NCBI RefSeq assembly: GCF_016908565.1
Contig: NZ_JAFBED010000001.1
Location: 496,001 to 560,000, forward strand
Length of the DNA: 64,000 nucleotides
Reading direction: 5' to 3'
DNA from: Sutcliffiella tianshenii
Lineage (GTDB): Bacteria > Bacillota > Bacilli > Bacillales > Bacillaceae_I
Both the position numbers and the translations under genes were made by a program. The first letter of the stretch is position 1, and every line of letters starts with the position of its first letter. The notes beneath the pieces were generated by a model. That model saw nothing but the letters and a program-made list of their open reading frames with translations, did no database searches and was not told where the DNA came from. This document shows, piece by piece, positions 41,185 to 50,356 of the stretch.

Positions 41185-41322
41185 CCCCTGTTGATTTTCG
41201 TTCCAGGGGTTCGCTTTCCGCGGGCGGTCTCGGGAGCCTCCTCGGCGCTTTGCGCCTGTGGGGTCTCCCGAGACGCGCTACTGCCGCAGGAGTCTCACCC
41301 CTTGCCCTACAATCAACAGGGG
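41185..41322. mobile_element. 138-bp MITE-like element, copy 1
   Basis: The ends CCCCTGTTGATT and AATCAACAGGGG are perfect 12-bp inverted repeats. The interior has CTCGGGAG/CTCCCGAG and GGCGC/GCGCC pairs and could fold as a long hairpin. A second copy, 139 bp long and with the same interior, is at 61707-61845. There is no coding frame. It lies just past the subtilase gene stop. Confidence 0.75.
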
Positions 41323-41366
41323 TCGATTGGATTTAATATTACTCCCCTTCTAAACAACTAAGAACA

Positions 41367-43682
41367 TTATTCAAAATACAAATCCGCCTCGACCGAGTCT
41401 TCCTTTTCTAGCTTTTTGGCGAATACGACTGCTTTCACGAGGCCTTTTACTTTTATCTTATCCGCTGAGATCTGCTTTTTGAAGAGTCCCCTCGGCAGGT
41501 CGCGTTCCCAGTCAAGGTATTTGATGAAGTGGAGGGTGTCGGTTTCATAAAGGGCTATTCCGAGCTCCTCCGCTCCCTCGGGCAGATACACTTCGTACTG
41601 GTACTCCCCTTCCCTGTCGCCGTATCCGAACTGGAAGCCCATGATCCGTGGATAGTCGGGTTCTTCTATTATATAGAGGAAAGGCAGCCTCAGCTCCTGA
41701 TGGTTCGCTTTTACCACGACCGCTCCTTCATGCATCCCTGTTTTCTGCTGGTTTGGGGTGATGTCGAGCGTTACCGCTGTTTTCTTCTTTTCGTTCGGTT
41801 TCAGGGTAAAAGAAATCGGGGTCTTCCACTGGATTCCTTTTGACGCTTTTGGCGGCGTGAACGTGTATTTGATATCGCGGTCGGATACGTTCTCCACCTG
41901 GATCTCGATCTTTTTTTCCTTACGGGTGTCCTTTTTCTCGAACATGCCGAAGTTCAGCGTCCCGGGATAAATCAAGCTGTTGGTGTTCACGGCTTCCTCG
42001 AGCTGGATCCGCCCTGTTCCCTGTTCGAGTACAGAATACTGGGTGCCGTCCTCTTTTTTAAGCGGTTTGGTGGTATTCATGAGTGCCGCCTTGATCTGGC
42101 TTGGCGTCCAGTCCGGGTGTGCCTGCTTGAGCAGTGCACTGGCACCGGCCACATGAGGCGCCGCCATGCTTGTTCCTTGCAGGGCAAGATAGCCATTCGG
42201 GATGGTACTGTCGATTGCCACACCCGGCGCGACCACATCGGGCTTTATCTCCCAGTTGTGCGTCACCGGCCCCCTGGAACTGAAGCTCGCGATGTCGTCC
42301 TTATGCCATTTATAGGTCGTCCTGACGTAGGAGAACTTCCTTTTCAACTGCTTTTTCAGAAAGAGGCCATCTTCCCTTGAAATGGATACCACCGGCAGGT
42401 CCATCTCTACCTCCAGGGATCCTGTAAAATTCCCCTCGAGATTATTGTAGATGACAACTGCCGCCGCTTCCTTCTCTTTGGCGTTCCAGGCTTTTTCCGA
42501 AAAAGGGATTTTCCCCCGTTCCATGAGGACTATCTTCCCTTTCAGGTCGACGTCCTCTAGATCGTCATCTTCCCCAAGCCCGACATATTCCATCTTGATT
42601 GGCCTGTTGTTAAAAATCCATTTCGCAGACCCTTGAAGCGGAAGCATCTCGATCTCTTTTTTAGACAGGAGCGCAGAGAGATGGGGAATGTTAAGCGGCG
42701 GGGTCGAGGCGCCAACCGAAATTGCCTGGGTGGAGGTTCCCGGTGATCCGACCGTCCAAAGATTTGGCCCTGAGTTGCCGCTTGATGTAACCGCTACGAC
42801 GCCATGCTCCACCGCTTTGTCCAGGGCAAGGCTTGTTGGCCAATCCGGGCCATTGATTGTATTGCCAAGAGAGAGATTCAGTACATCCACCTTGTCATGT
42901 ATCGCCTTTTCTATTGCGGCAATCACATGCTCGCTCGTCCCATGACCGCCAGGACCTAGCACACGATATGCATAGATCTCAGCTTCCGGAGCCACCCCTT
43001 TCAGATGGCCGTTTGCTGCGATGATTCCGGCAACATGTGTTCCATGTAGCGTCGGAATCCCCTGTGACTTCTTCGTTTCCATCGGGTCCTCGTCCTCATC
43101 GACAAAATCATATCCGCCCCCATAACTATGCTTCAGGTCCGGGTGGGTATAATCGATTCCCGTATCGATGATTCCTACCTTCACACCTTCACCTGTCAAT
43201 TTATGGCCATCCTCATCATAAAAACTCCGCATCCGGTCGCCACCGATGAACGGCACGCTCTCATCGATCATCGGCGCATAGTTCGTAACCGGGGACACTT
43301 CCACCACGCCATCCTCCTGCTGCAAGCGCTCCAGATCCCTAATCGGCCCCTTGATGGCAAAGCCCTTGAACACTGCAGTATAGGTCCGCTTGATTTGGAG
43401 ATCCGGATAATCGGTCGTTATTTTCCGCCGCATTCTTTCATGCTCGGACTCTTCCACTATGAGAATGACGGTCTGCTCTTCGTCCTCTTGTTCCGTTCCG
43501 GCTGCCGGCAGCGGTGGACGCTCAGGGTATTGCGGCTGCGGCGTTGGCTCCACCTGGGCCTGGCTAAAGTTGTGTAATGCATCTATCTGCAATCTATCAG
43601 CTGCAGTTGTATATGTAGGCAGAGCAGTCGAAACGATTCCGCTCGCAAAGCTTATCGCCATCACAAAATTCCTTATTTTCAC
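41367..43682 (-). CDS. Secreted subtilisin-like serine protease (Vpr-like, with PA domain)
   Basis: This preproprotein of about 770 residues has a signal peptide (VMAISFASGIVSTALPTYTTAA), an inhibitor-type propeptide (TVILIVEESEHERMRRKI to VVEVSPVTNYAP), and an S8 catalytic domain. The triad is Asp in VGIIDTGIDYTHPD, His in TLHGTHVAGIIAANG and Ser in LQGTSMAAPHVAGASALLKQ. A protease-associated domain is inserted before the Ser (GKIVLMERGKIPFSEKAWN to VVISREDG-like text). A C-terminal beta domain follows. The frame starts with a GTG at 43691; the GTG at 43682 has better ribosome spacing (GAGGTGAGG). Confidence 0.92.
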   Translation of the reverse strand: MKIRNFVMAISFASGIVSTALPTYTTAADRLQIDALHNFSQAQVEPTPQPQYPERPPLPAAGTEQEDEEQTVILIVEESEHERMRRKITTDYPDLQIKRTYTAVFKGFAIKGPIRDLERLQQEDGVVEVSPVTNYAPMIDESVPFIGGDRMRSFYDEDGHKLTGEGVKVGIIDTGIDYTHPDLKHSYGGGYDFVDEDEDPMETKKSQGIPTLHGTHVAGIIAANGHLKGVAPEAEIYAYRVLGPGGHGTSEHVIAAIEKAIHDKVDVLNLSLGNTINGPDWPTSLALDKAVEHGVVAVTSSGNSGPNLWTVGSPGTSTQAISVGASTPPLNIPHLSALLSKKEIEMLPLQGSAKWIFNNRPIKMEYVGLGEDDDLEDVDLKGKIVLMERGKIPFSEKAWNAKEKEAAAVVIYNNLEGNFTGSLEVEMDLPVVSISREDGLFLKKQLKRKFSYVRTTYKWHKDDIASFSSRGPVTHNWEIKPDVVAPGVAIDSTIPNGYLALQGTSMAAPHVAGASALLKQAHPDWTPSQIKAALMNTTKPLKKEDGTQYSVLEQGTGRIQLEEAVNTNSLIYPGTLNFGMFEKKDTRKEKKIEIQVENVSDRDIKYTFTPPKASKGIQWKTPISFTLKPNEKKKTAVTLDITPNQQKTGMHEGAVVVKANHQELRLPFLYIIEEPDYPRIMGFQFGYGDREGEYQYEVYLPEGAEELGIALYETDTLHFIKYLDWERDLPRGLFKKQISADKIKVKGLVKAVVFAKKLEKEDSVEADLYFE

Positions 43683-43811
43683 GTCCCTCACCTCTACAAA
43701 GTAGCATTCGCTTATGGGTGGGAAATATGCATGTGAAGGAACAACCTACAACATACCTCTACAAAAATCATATCAATGAACGAATAACAAATTTCATTGT
43801 CCACCAGGATC

Positions 43812-44810
43812 TCAATACACATCCTTCTGTGTAAAACTCCAAAACGCCACAGCCAGGCAGCCTGCCGTCCAAACCCCAAGCACTGTCAGCGAAAACGGCA
43901 GGGACATACCTTCAATCGGCGGGGCCTGGCCTTCCAGGTAGTTAATAAGATCAAAGTTCAAGTTAACCAGGTATTTGGAGCTCGTCCAGCTTGAGCCGAT
44001 AGTAGACAGAAGAGTGCCTGCGATTAACACAGCCATCATGGCCCCAATCCCCGTCGCTGTATTTTTCACCAGGACGGAGATCATCAGGCTTATCGTTCCA
44101 ACGACCGCTGTTACCACCCACGCAAGCCCGGCTGACATCAGCAGGTATTCCCACATCGGGAGGGTGTGAATGTACTCAGTTGAAAACTCACCAGATGCAG
44201 AAGCTTGAAATCCGGTTAAGATAGGTGCGGTCCAGCCGTCATATCCGAGGATGATCCCTGAAATCCCATAACAGACAATCACGGTTACTGCCATCACCAT
44301 GGAGGTATACAGCAAAACCGTCAGCCATTTGGCCATCAGGATCCTCCATCGCTTAACCGGCCGGGACAATAATGTTTTGATCGTGCCATCATTGTATTCC
44401 CCGCTCACAATATCCGCCATGATAATGATAATGAACAGGGGCAGGACAAGCGAGACTCCCTGTGATAAAAAGATGCGGATAAACGTAGGGGCTCCTGGAT
44501 AGTTAGGGTTGATATCGTTGTCCAGATAATACTGCTTTTGCTTCAGGTCAAATTCGAGGAACTGTCTGAACTCGTCCTGAATTCCGCTCGATGCCAGCCG
44601 ATTTTGCCGGTCGACAATTTCCTGCTGAAGATCCACCCGCCAATCCAGCGTGCCTTGCTTTTCGATTTTGTCCTGTATCTCCCGGTATTGGGCGTATGTA
44701 AACATCGACACTAGAATGACTAATATAACGCCGACAACCGCGAGGCGCTTTTTGGAAGCAATCTTCATCACTTCATTGCGAATCAGGCCAACCATATTAG
44801 GATTAGACAA
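43812..44810 (-). CDS. ABC-2 type transporter permease
   Basis: This 332-residue membrane protein has an N-terminal helix (RLAVVGVILVILVSMFTYAQY), a large extracytoplasmic loop and five further helices. It includes MADIVSGEYNDGTIKTLLSRPVKRWRILMAKW, the conserved ABC-2 amphipathic segment. The start is a TTG at 44810 with AGGAGG upstream, overlapping the ATPase gene by eight bases. It forms an exporter with the preceding ATPase; the substrate is unknown. Confidence 0.9.
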   Translation of the reverse strand: MSNPNMVGLIRNEVMKIASKKRLAVVGVILVILVSMFTYAQYREIQDKIEKQGTLDWRVDLQQEIVDRQNRLASSGIQDEFRQFLEFDLKQKQYYLDNDINPNYPGAPTFIRIFLSQGVSLVLPLFIIIIMADIVSGEYNDGTIKTLLSRPVKRWRILMAKWLTVLLYTSMVMAVTVIVCYGISGIILGYDGWTAPILTGFQASASGEFSTEYIHTLPMWEYLLMSAGLAWVVTAVVGTISLMISVLVKNTATGIGAMMAVLIAGTLLSTIGSSWTSSKYLVNLNFDLINYLEGQAPPIEGMSLPFSLTVLGVWTAGCLAVAFWSFTQKDVY

Positions 44811-45729
44811 TATGATCGCCTCCTGTCAAACTGATAAATAGATCCTCCAAGGTCTGCACTTTCCTTTCAATCGTCCATACCTCAATGCCCGCTTTCATTA
44901 GGGCTTCATTCAGGATCGAGGTTTTGCTTTCGTCCATCAGTGTATGTATCGTATGATCATCGTACAGCTCTGCCGCCTGGACATGCGGGGATTCCTGAAA
45001 AATGTCAAGCGCACGAAAAGAATCACTCACTCTCCAGTCCACACCTGCGGAAAGTGCACCAACCAGATCGCTCACACTGCCGACCTTTACGATTTTTCCA
45101 TGGCTCATAATAGCCACGCGATCCGCCAGCAATTCGATTTCACTTAATATATGACTGGATACGAGAACCGAAAGGCCCGTTTCATCGACCAGCTTTCTGA
45201 TAAATAGGCGAAGATCCTTGATTCCCATCGGATCCAGTCCATTTGTTGGTTCATCCAGTATCAGCACATCCGGCCGGCCCAGCAATGCCTGGGCGATTCC
45301 AAGCCGCTGCCGCATCCCTAAAGAATAGGTACGCACCTGATCATCGATTCGCGCAGTCAGATCGACCAGATCGATGACCTCCTGTATCCGTTCTTCATCC
45401 ACATCAGGCAGCATCCGCGCAAACATCTGCAGGTTTTCGCGGCCGCTTAAATATTTATACAGCTCCGGATTTTCGACGATCGAACCAAGGCGCCGCATCG
45501 CCTGAACGAATTGCTTTCTGACATCAAAGCCGCACACGTGAATCTTACCGGACGTTGGCTTAATGAGCCCGACAAGCATCCGGATCGTCGTGGTTTTCCC
45601 GGCCCCATTCGGACCCAGGAATCCAAAGACTTCGCCTGGATAAATATCAAATGATATATTATTTATAATCGTTTTCTTTCCAATGATTTTCGTTACATTT
45701 TCCAATTGTACTGTTGGCTTAACGCTCAT
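44803..45729 (-). CDS. ABC transporter ATP-binding protein
   Basis: This 308-residue ATPase has Walker A GPNGAGKTTT, the signature YSLGMRQRLGIAQALLGRP, Walker B LILDEPTNGLD and the switch His in VLVSSHILSEIE. The C-terminal 80 residues match the DUF4162-type tail common in ABC-2 exporters. The ATG at 45729 has AGGGGTGAAG upstream; the frame opens at 45774. It pairs with the ABC-2 permease and is divergent from the GDSL hydrolase gene. Confidence 0.92.
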   Translation of the reverse strand: MSVKPTVQLENVTKIIGKKTIINNISFDIYPGEVFGFLGPNGAGKTTTIRMLVGLIKPTSGKIHVCGFDVRKQFVQAMRRLGSIVENPELYKYLSGRENLQMFARMLPDVDEERIQEVIDLVDLTARIDDQVRTYSLGMRQRLGIAQALLGRPDVLILDEPTNGLDPMGIKDLRLFIRKLVDETGLSVLVSSHILSEIELLADRVAIMSHGKIVKVGSVSDLVGALSAGVDWRVSDSFRALDIFQESPHVQAAELYDDHTIHTLMDESKTSILNEALMKAGIEVWTIERKVQTLEDLFISLTGGDHIV

Positions 45730-45841
45730 ATCTTCACCCCTGTTCTGTTCTATTCTAACTAAATTTTCAAACAATGACTCTTTTTAATACTCCATTTGAG
45801 AAATAAATTGTTACAATCACTTTAGAAAGAGAGGTAAAAAC

Positions 45842-46612
45842 ATGAAAAAATGGAAGTGGCCTTTATTTTTCACTCTATCCCTCGCCCTGACAGTTCTGTT
45901 TGGATATGGACTTGCCAGTGCATATATGGATGTTACCAGCCCGCCCCGTGGAAATATTTTGGAGAAAACAGAAGAAAGTCCTGAAACACCCGGCGATACA
46001 TATGTCGCCCTTGGAGATTCCTTGACAAGGGGCGTCGGCTCGTCGAAAGGAGAAGGTTTTGTCTCCCTGGCCGGGAATGAGCTGAAAGAAAAGAATACGG
46101 TCGATCGCTTTCAAAACCTTGGTGTGCGAGGCGCCAGAATTGAAGATTTATTAACGCAGCTCGAACAGAAGGAAGTCGAGAGATCTCTTAAAGAAGCCAA
46201 AATAATCTCCATCACCATTGGTGGCAATAACCTATTTAACAGCGGGGAGATACTGGAGAAATATTCAGAGAAAACCGCCCTTAGCATCGTGGAGACTGAA
46301 ATTCCTAATCTGGAGAAGACATTCAAAAGCATTCGTGAAACCAATCCGAATGCCGTCATCGTCTACATGGGACTGTATAATCCTTTCAAGCAATCGCCCA
46401 ACGGTGATTCATTTGATTCCGTCATCCAAAAATGGAATGAGTCCGCTCGGGATTTAGGCTTGAAATACAGGGTTCAAGTAGTGGATACCTTCAATCTGGT
46501 CACAGATGCTAAACGAGACCTGTCCAGTGACCTCTTCCATCCGAATGATGCCACATATCAGGAGATGGCTGAAAGCCTGTCACTTGTCATTGTAAAAAAT
46601 ATCGTTGAATAA
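45842..46612 (+). CDS. Membrane-anchored or secreted SGNH/GDSL hydrolase
   Basis: This 256-residue protein has an N-terminal hydrophobic segment (WPLFFTLSLALTVLFGYGLA) and a GDSL-type esterase domain. Block I is YVALGDSLTRGVGSSKGEGF with the nucleophile Ser, block III is ITIGGNNLF, and block V is DLFHPNDATYQEMA with the catalytic Asp and His. It resembles YpmR-like lysophospholipases. The ATG has an AGAGAGG site. It is one of the few plus-strand genes and has its own terminator. Confidence 0.9.
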   Translation: MKKWKWPLFFTLSLALTVLFGYGLASAYMDVTSPPRGNILEKTEESPETPGDTYVALGDSLTRGVGSSKGEGFVSLAGNELKEKNTVDRFQNLGVRGARIEDLLTQLEQKEVERSLKEAKIISITIGGNNLFNSGEILEKYSEKTALSIVETEIPNLEKTFKSIRETNPNAVIVYMGLYNPFKQSPNGDSFDSVIQKWNESARDLGLKYRVQVVDTFNLVTDAKRDLSSDLFHPNDATYQEMAESLSLVIVKNIVE

Positions 46613-46614
46613 CC

Positions 46615-46657
46615 AAAAGGTGAAGCTGCAGCAGATGTGCGGATTCACCTTTTTTAT
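46615..46657 (+). terminator. Terminator after the GDSL hydrolase gene
   Basis: The perfect 10-bp stem AAAAGGTGAA/TTCACCTTTT has a 19-base loop and is followed by a T-rich tract, directly after the stop codon. Confidence 0.85.
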
Positions 46658-46678
46658 TCTAAACTAATCGTAAAAAAA

Positions 46679-46769
46679 GCCCGACCCCCACCACTGTTTA
46701 ACGCTTCACAGTGCTGAGGGTCAGGCCCCTGAATTTTAATGCTTTAAAGCAGTGAGGGTCAGGCCCCTA
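46679..46769. repeat. Composite of GGGTCAGGCCCCT repeats
   Basis: Two direct copies of GAGGGTCAGGCCCCT (around 46706 and 46755) and a degenerate CCCGACCCCCACCACTG start surround short CAGTG-containing arms. This is another form of the dispersed repeat family. It lies between the convergent GDSL hydrolase and upp genes. Confidence 0.6.
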
Positions 46770-47399
46770 TTACTTTGTTCCGTACAATCTATCTCCAGCG
46801 TCGCCTAGTCCTGGTACGATGTAGCCTTTTTCGTTGAGCTTTTCGTCGAGGGCTGCGATGTAGATGTCTACGTCAGGGTGTGCGTCTTTTACGACTTCGA
46901 CGCCTTCCGGTGATGCGATGAGGCACATGAACTTGATGTTCTTGGCGCCGCGCTTTTTCAGGGAGTTGATCGCTTCTACTGCAGAACCGCCTGTTGCAAG
47001 CATTGGATCCACAACGATGAAGTCTCTCTCTTCCACATCAGAAGGTAATTTTACATAGTATTCAACCGGTTGTAATGTTTCAGGGTCGCGATATAAGCCG
47101 ACATGTCCAACTTTTGCAGCCGGGATCAGCTTCAGCATCCCTTCCACCATTCCAAGGCCTGCGCGAAGGATAGGGATGATCCCCAGCTTCTTACCTGCAA
47201 GAACGTTGGATTTTGAAACAGATACAGGAGTTTCAATTTCTACTTCCTCAAGCGGAAGATCACGGGTAATCTCGAATGCCATTAAACTTGCTACTTCATC
47301 AACCAGTTCACGAAATTCCTTCGTACCAGTATTCTTGTCTCGGATGTATGTAAGTTTGTGCTGAATTAATGGATGATCAAAGACGTACACTTTTGCCAT
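46770..47399 (-). CDS. upp: Uracil phosphoribosyltransferase
   Basis: This 209-residue enzyme makes UMP from uracil and PRPP in pyrimidine salvage. The PRPP-binding loop is [18 protein letters not shown], and the C-terminal [16 protein letters not shown] binds uracil. The ATG at 47399 has an AAGGAGAG site and gives the exact B. subtilis length; the frame opens at 47429. Confidence 0.97.
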   Translation of the reverse strand: MAKVYVFDHPLIQHKLTYIRDKNTGTKEFRELVDEVASLMAFEITRDLPLEEVEIETPVSVSKSNVLAGKKLGIIPILRAGLGMVEGMLKLIPAAKVGHVGLYRDPETLQPVEYYVKLPSDVEERDFIVVDPMLATGGSAVEAINSLKKRGAKNIKFMCLIASPEGVEVVKDAHPDVDIYIAALDEKLNEKGYIVPGLGDAGDRLYGTK

Positions 47400-47523
47400 T
47401 CGAAATCTCTCCTTTTTAATTGGTTTCATAAGCCGGCTTGTGGCCTGGCTTCGTAATCACACTTCCATTGATTCTACATAAAAAGGGATGCTGATTCAAG
47501 TTAATCTTTCGTTTTTTTACGCA

Positions 47524-47552
47524 AAAAGAAGAGGTCTAACATCAGACCTCAT
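47524..47552 (-). terminator. Terminator after glyA
   Basis: The perfect 7-bp stem GAGGTCT/AGACCTC is followed by TTCTTTTT on the minus strand, 12 bases after the stop codon. Confidence 0.8.
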
Positions 47553-47563
47553 CCGTAAAGCTA

Positions 47564-48805
47564 TTATCCTAGTGAAGGATACAATTCGTATTTTCCAGAA
47601 AGTGCTTCTACACGGGACTTCACTTCTTCAAGCTTCGCTTCGTCCTCATGATTTTTCAGCGTGAAAGCAATCAGTGACGCAATCTCATCCATGTCTTCGA
47701 GGCCAAATCCCCGGCTTGTTACGGCAGCAGTACCGATACGGATTCCGCTAGTTACAAACGGGCTTTCCGTGTCGAATGGAATCGTGTTCTTGTTTACTGT
47801 GATTCCCACTTCGTCCAATACCTTCTCCGCGATTTTACCAGTGATGTTCAAGGATTTTACATCAACCAATAGAAGATGGTTGTCCGTTCCGTCGGAAACA
47901 AGGGACAAACCTTCCTTTTTCAGCGCTTCTGCCAGACGGCCGGCATTGTCGATGATCTTTTGCGCATATTCCTTGAATGAAGGCTGCAATGCCTCACCGA
48001 ATGCCACCGCTTTAGCTGCGATTACATGCATTAAAGGACCGCCTTGGATTCCAGGGAAAATGGATTTATCAATCTTTTTCGCCCACTCTTCACGGCAAAG
48101 GATCATCCCGCCGCGAGGACCGCGCAATGTTTTATGCGTCGTAGTCGTCACGAAATCTGCATAAGGAACCGGGTTTGGATGCAAGCCAGCTGCAACCAGG
48201 CCGGCGATATGCGCCATATCGACCATCAGGTATGCTCCCACTTCGTCCGCGATCTCACGGAATTTTGCAAAGTCGATGACACGAGGGTACGCGCTCGCTC
48301 CAGCCACAATAAGCTTCGGCTTGTGCTGTCTCGCTTTTTCCGCTACATCTTCATAGTTGATCGTATGGGTATCCTTGTCCACTCCATACTCTACAAAATT
48401 ATATTGAATTCCACTAAAGTTAACAGGGCTACCGTGCGTCAAGTGACCGCCATGGGAAAGATTCATCCCAAGGACCGTATCGCCTTGCTCAAGGATTGTA
48501 AAATAGACGGCCATGTTCGCTTGGGCACCAGAGTGCGGCTGAACGTTCACATGCTCCGCCCCGAAGATTTCCTTCGCGCGATCGCGGGCGATATTCTCTG
48601 CCACGTCCACGTGTTCACATCCACCATAATAACGACGGCCTGGGTATCCTTCTGCATACTTGTTGGTAAGCACAGAACCCTGCGCCTCCATTACCGCTTC
48701 ACTCACAAAGTTCTCTGATGCAATCAGCTCAATCTTCGTACGCTGTCTTCCTAACTCATCTTGAATCGATTGAAACACTTGTTGATCCTGTTGCGCTAAC
48801 TTCAC
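47564..48805 (-). CDS. glyA: Serine hydroxymethyltransferase
   Basis: This 413-residue PLP enzyme converts serine and tetrahydrofolate to glycine and methylene-THF. The PLP lysine is in [19 protein letters not shown], and [20 protein letters not shown] and [15 protein letters not shown] are family signatures. The start is a GTG at 48805 with GGGGGA upstream. A TATAAT at 48839-48844 may be its -10 box, but the -35 is poor. Confidence 0.97.
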   Translation of the reverse strand: MKLAQQDQQVFQSIQDELGRQRTKIELIASENFVSEAVMEAQGSVLTNKYAEGYPGRRYYGGCEHVDVAENIARDRAKEIFGAEHVNVQPHSGAQANMAVYFTILEQGDTVLGMNLSHGGHLTHGSPVNFSGIQYNFVEYGVDKDTHTINYEDVAEKARQHKPKLIVAGASAYPRVIDFAKFREIADEVGAYLMVDMAHIAGLVAAGLHPNPVPYADFVTTTTHKTLRGPRGGMILCREEWAKKIDKSIFPGIQGGPLMHVIAAKAVAFGEALQPSFKEYAQKIIDNAGRLAEALKKEGLSLVSDGTDNHLLLVDVKSLNITGKIAEKVLDEVGITVNKNTIPFDTESPFVTSGIRIGTAAVTSRGFGLEDMDEIASLIAFTLKNHEDEAKLEEVKSRVEALSGKYELYPSLG

Positions 48806-48962
48806 TCCGGTATCCCCCTTTAGATAGTAACATCCTAAATTATATTAATAAGCTTCTCATTCGGTTTTTCAACCTTTACCTCTATCATTTTATCACGGTG
48901 TACACACAATAGAAACAGAAAAGGAAGATTGACAGCGCTTACTGTGAAAAACTTTCGGTTTG

Positions 48963-49055
48963 GGACATGGGGACAGGTCCGTTGTCCCGATGTTGCCCAT
49001 GGGGTCGGTCCGAAGCGTGGGACAGAGGGACAGGTCCCGCGTCCCTCTGTCCCAC
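48963..49055. repeat. GGGACAGGTCC-type repeat with 15-bp perfect hairpin
   Basis: GTGGGACAGAGGGAC (49017-49031) and GTCCCTCTGTCCCAC (49041-49055) form a perfect 15-bp stem with a 9-base loop. A second GGGGACAGGTCC word precedes it at about 48969. The related word GGGACCTGTCCCC lies at 50371-50383, next to ywlG. The gap before it (48806-48962) shows only AT-rich sequence. Confidence 0.65.
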
Positions 49056-49178
49056 TCCCAAAAATCGAAAAAAGGCTCCACTTCTGGTAACGGGTTCGGT
49101 TTTGAACGTAAAAAATATCAATTAGAACACCATTTAGCATTAAGTTTTGAATCGGTATTAACATTAAATTTGCACTAG

Positions 49179-49210
49179 AAAAGCAATGGAATTGATTTTC
49201 CATTGCTTTT
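49179..49210 (-). terminator. Terminator after the LRR gene
   Basis: The stem AAAGCAATGGAA/TTCCATTGCTTT has a short loop and T-rich flanks on both strands, five bases after the LRR gene stop. It lies inside the mobile element. Confidence 0.75.
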
Positions 49211-49214
49211 TAAG

Positions 49215-50027
49215 TTAATTTTTATACTTTTCTTGGTACACTTTGAATTGTTCTTCGTATTTTTGTAACTTTTTCACATCAACTTTTGAATTTAAAAACG
49301 GTTTTCGTTTTCCTACAACCATCACATCTTTATCTTCAATAGGACTTGATAAAAAGATGTATGGTTCAAAACAATCACACTTAGTATTTGGAAGGGTGAC
49401 GGATAACCTAGCATATTCTTCTGTCGGGAATTGGTTCGAAATTTCAAGTTCCTTGAGCCCCTCTAATTCCGATATTGGCTCTAAAGACTCGTCCTTAACT
49501 TTTATATTTGATAAGCCCAGATATTTTAAATTCTTGAGGTATCTTAAAGGTTGAAGAGAATTTAAATCTAATGAATTCCAAATCCCGCCTGACAATTGCA
49601 ACAATTCTAATCCAGTGTTTTTTTGCAAAGGGGTTATATCATTCAACTTTGAAAAGTCTGTTATTGATAAAGATTTTAAAGAAGTGTTTTTGGATAAATC
49701 CCATAAACTTTGTGCCTTTGTATTCCATTCAAGTGCCAATACCTCAACTTCTTTAAGAGAACTCATTATTGATAAATCTTCTACTCTCAGTTCATACATA
49801 TGGAGCATTTTGGGATTAACTAAGCTCAAAATAGTATTGAATTCCTTTTGGTTCACTGTGTAAATCCACAATTTCGTCAGGTTAGAAAAAGATTTCAACC
49901 TTTCAATATTTTTTGTTTTTCCTCGGATTAACAACTCAGTGGGATTTTCATCTATATCGGCTAAATCATTAACAAATTCTGGTCGTTCATCAATACGAAA
50001 AATATATTGAGGGTGTTCTTTTAGCAT
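49215..50027 (-). CDS. Leucine-rich repeat protein, cargo of the 1.24-kb element
   Basis: This 270-residue protein has no signal peptide. From about residue 30 to 215 it shows seven or so leucine-rich repeats of 22-24 residues, such as LKEVEVLALEWNTKAQSLWDL, TSLKSLSITDFSKLNDITPL and LKNLKYLGLSNIKVKDESLEPI. A short Cys-containing cap (PNTKCDCFEPYIFL) and a Lys-rich coiled tail follow. It is probably a cytosolic binding protein; the partner is unknown. The ATG has a GGAGG site. Codon use is more AT-rich than its neighbours, in keeping with horizontal arrival. Confidence 0.8.
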   Translation of the reverse strand: MLKEHPQYIFRIDERPEFVNDLADIDENPTELLIRGKTKNIERLKSFSNLTKLWIYTVNQKEFNTILSLVNPKMLHMYELRVEDLSIMSSLKEVEVLALEWNTKAQSLWDLSKNTSLKSLSITDFSKLNDITPLQKNTGLELLQLSGGIWNSLDLNSLQPLRYLKNLKYLGLSNIKVKDESLEPISELEGLKELEISNQFPTEEYARLSVTLPNTKCDCFEPYIFLSSPIEDKDVMVVGKRKPFLNSKVDVKKLQKYEEQFKVYQEKYKN

Positions 50028-50081
50028 TCTTTTACCTCCACACCTACTATTACGGAATATCTAAATATTTTATCATAATTT

Positions 50082-50112
50082 CAGTAGCTGAAGAATTTGT
50101 CTTCAGCTACTG
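50082..50112. other. 12-bp perfect hairpin inside the element
   Basis: CAGTAGCTGAAG (50082-50093) pairs perfectly with CTTCAGCTACTG (50101-50112) around a 7-base loop. It is upstream of the LRR gene. There is no clear T-run, so it may be an operator or structured leader rather than a terminator. Nothing else is recognisable between 50028 and 50310. Confidence 0.5.
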
Positions 50113-50356
50113 CATATAGATCATGTCCTTTATTTTAAATTCCTTGTCTGCAATTCCTACCCGTTGTGCAGGAGTCCCAACTCTTGCTCGTTTTTAAACG
50201 AATTTAGATAATAATGTTAGTAAAATGCCTATATATAAACATATAAAAGAACTCCAATTCATATACGAATTAGAGTCCTAATTATATTTCTGATTTAATT
50301 TTTCTAACTTAAAACCGAACCCGTTACACTTCTGGGAGCCTTTCAGAATTGAACGA

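Larger units (their letters stand above)
49087..50327. mobile_element. 1,241-bp element with inverted ends carrying a leucine-rich-repeat gene
   Basis: The ends are perfect 17-bp inverted repeats, GTAACGGGTTCGGTTTT at 49087-49103 and its complement at 50311-50327. They are flanked by a 7-bp direct repeat ACTTCTG (49080-49086 and 50328-50334), as expected for a target duplication. Outside that, GGCTCC (49074-49079) and GGAGCC (50335-50340) would join into one hairpin if the element were removed. The inside is AT-rich. It encodes one LRR protein and no transposase. Confidence 0.8.
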
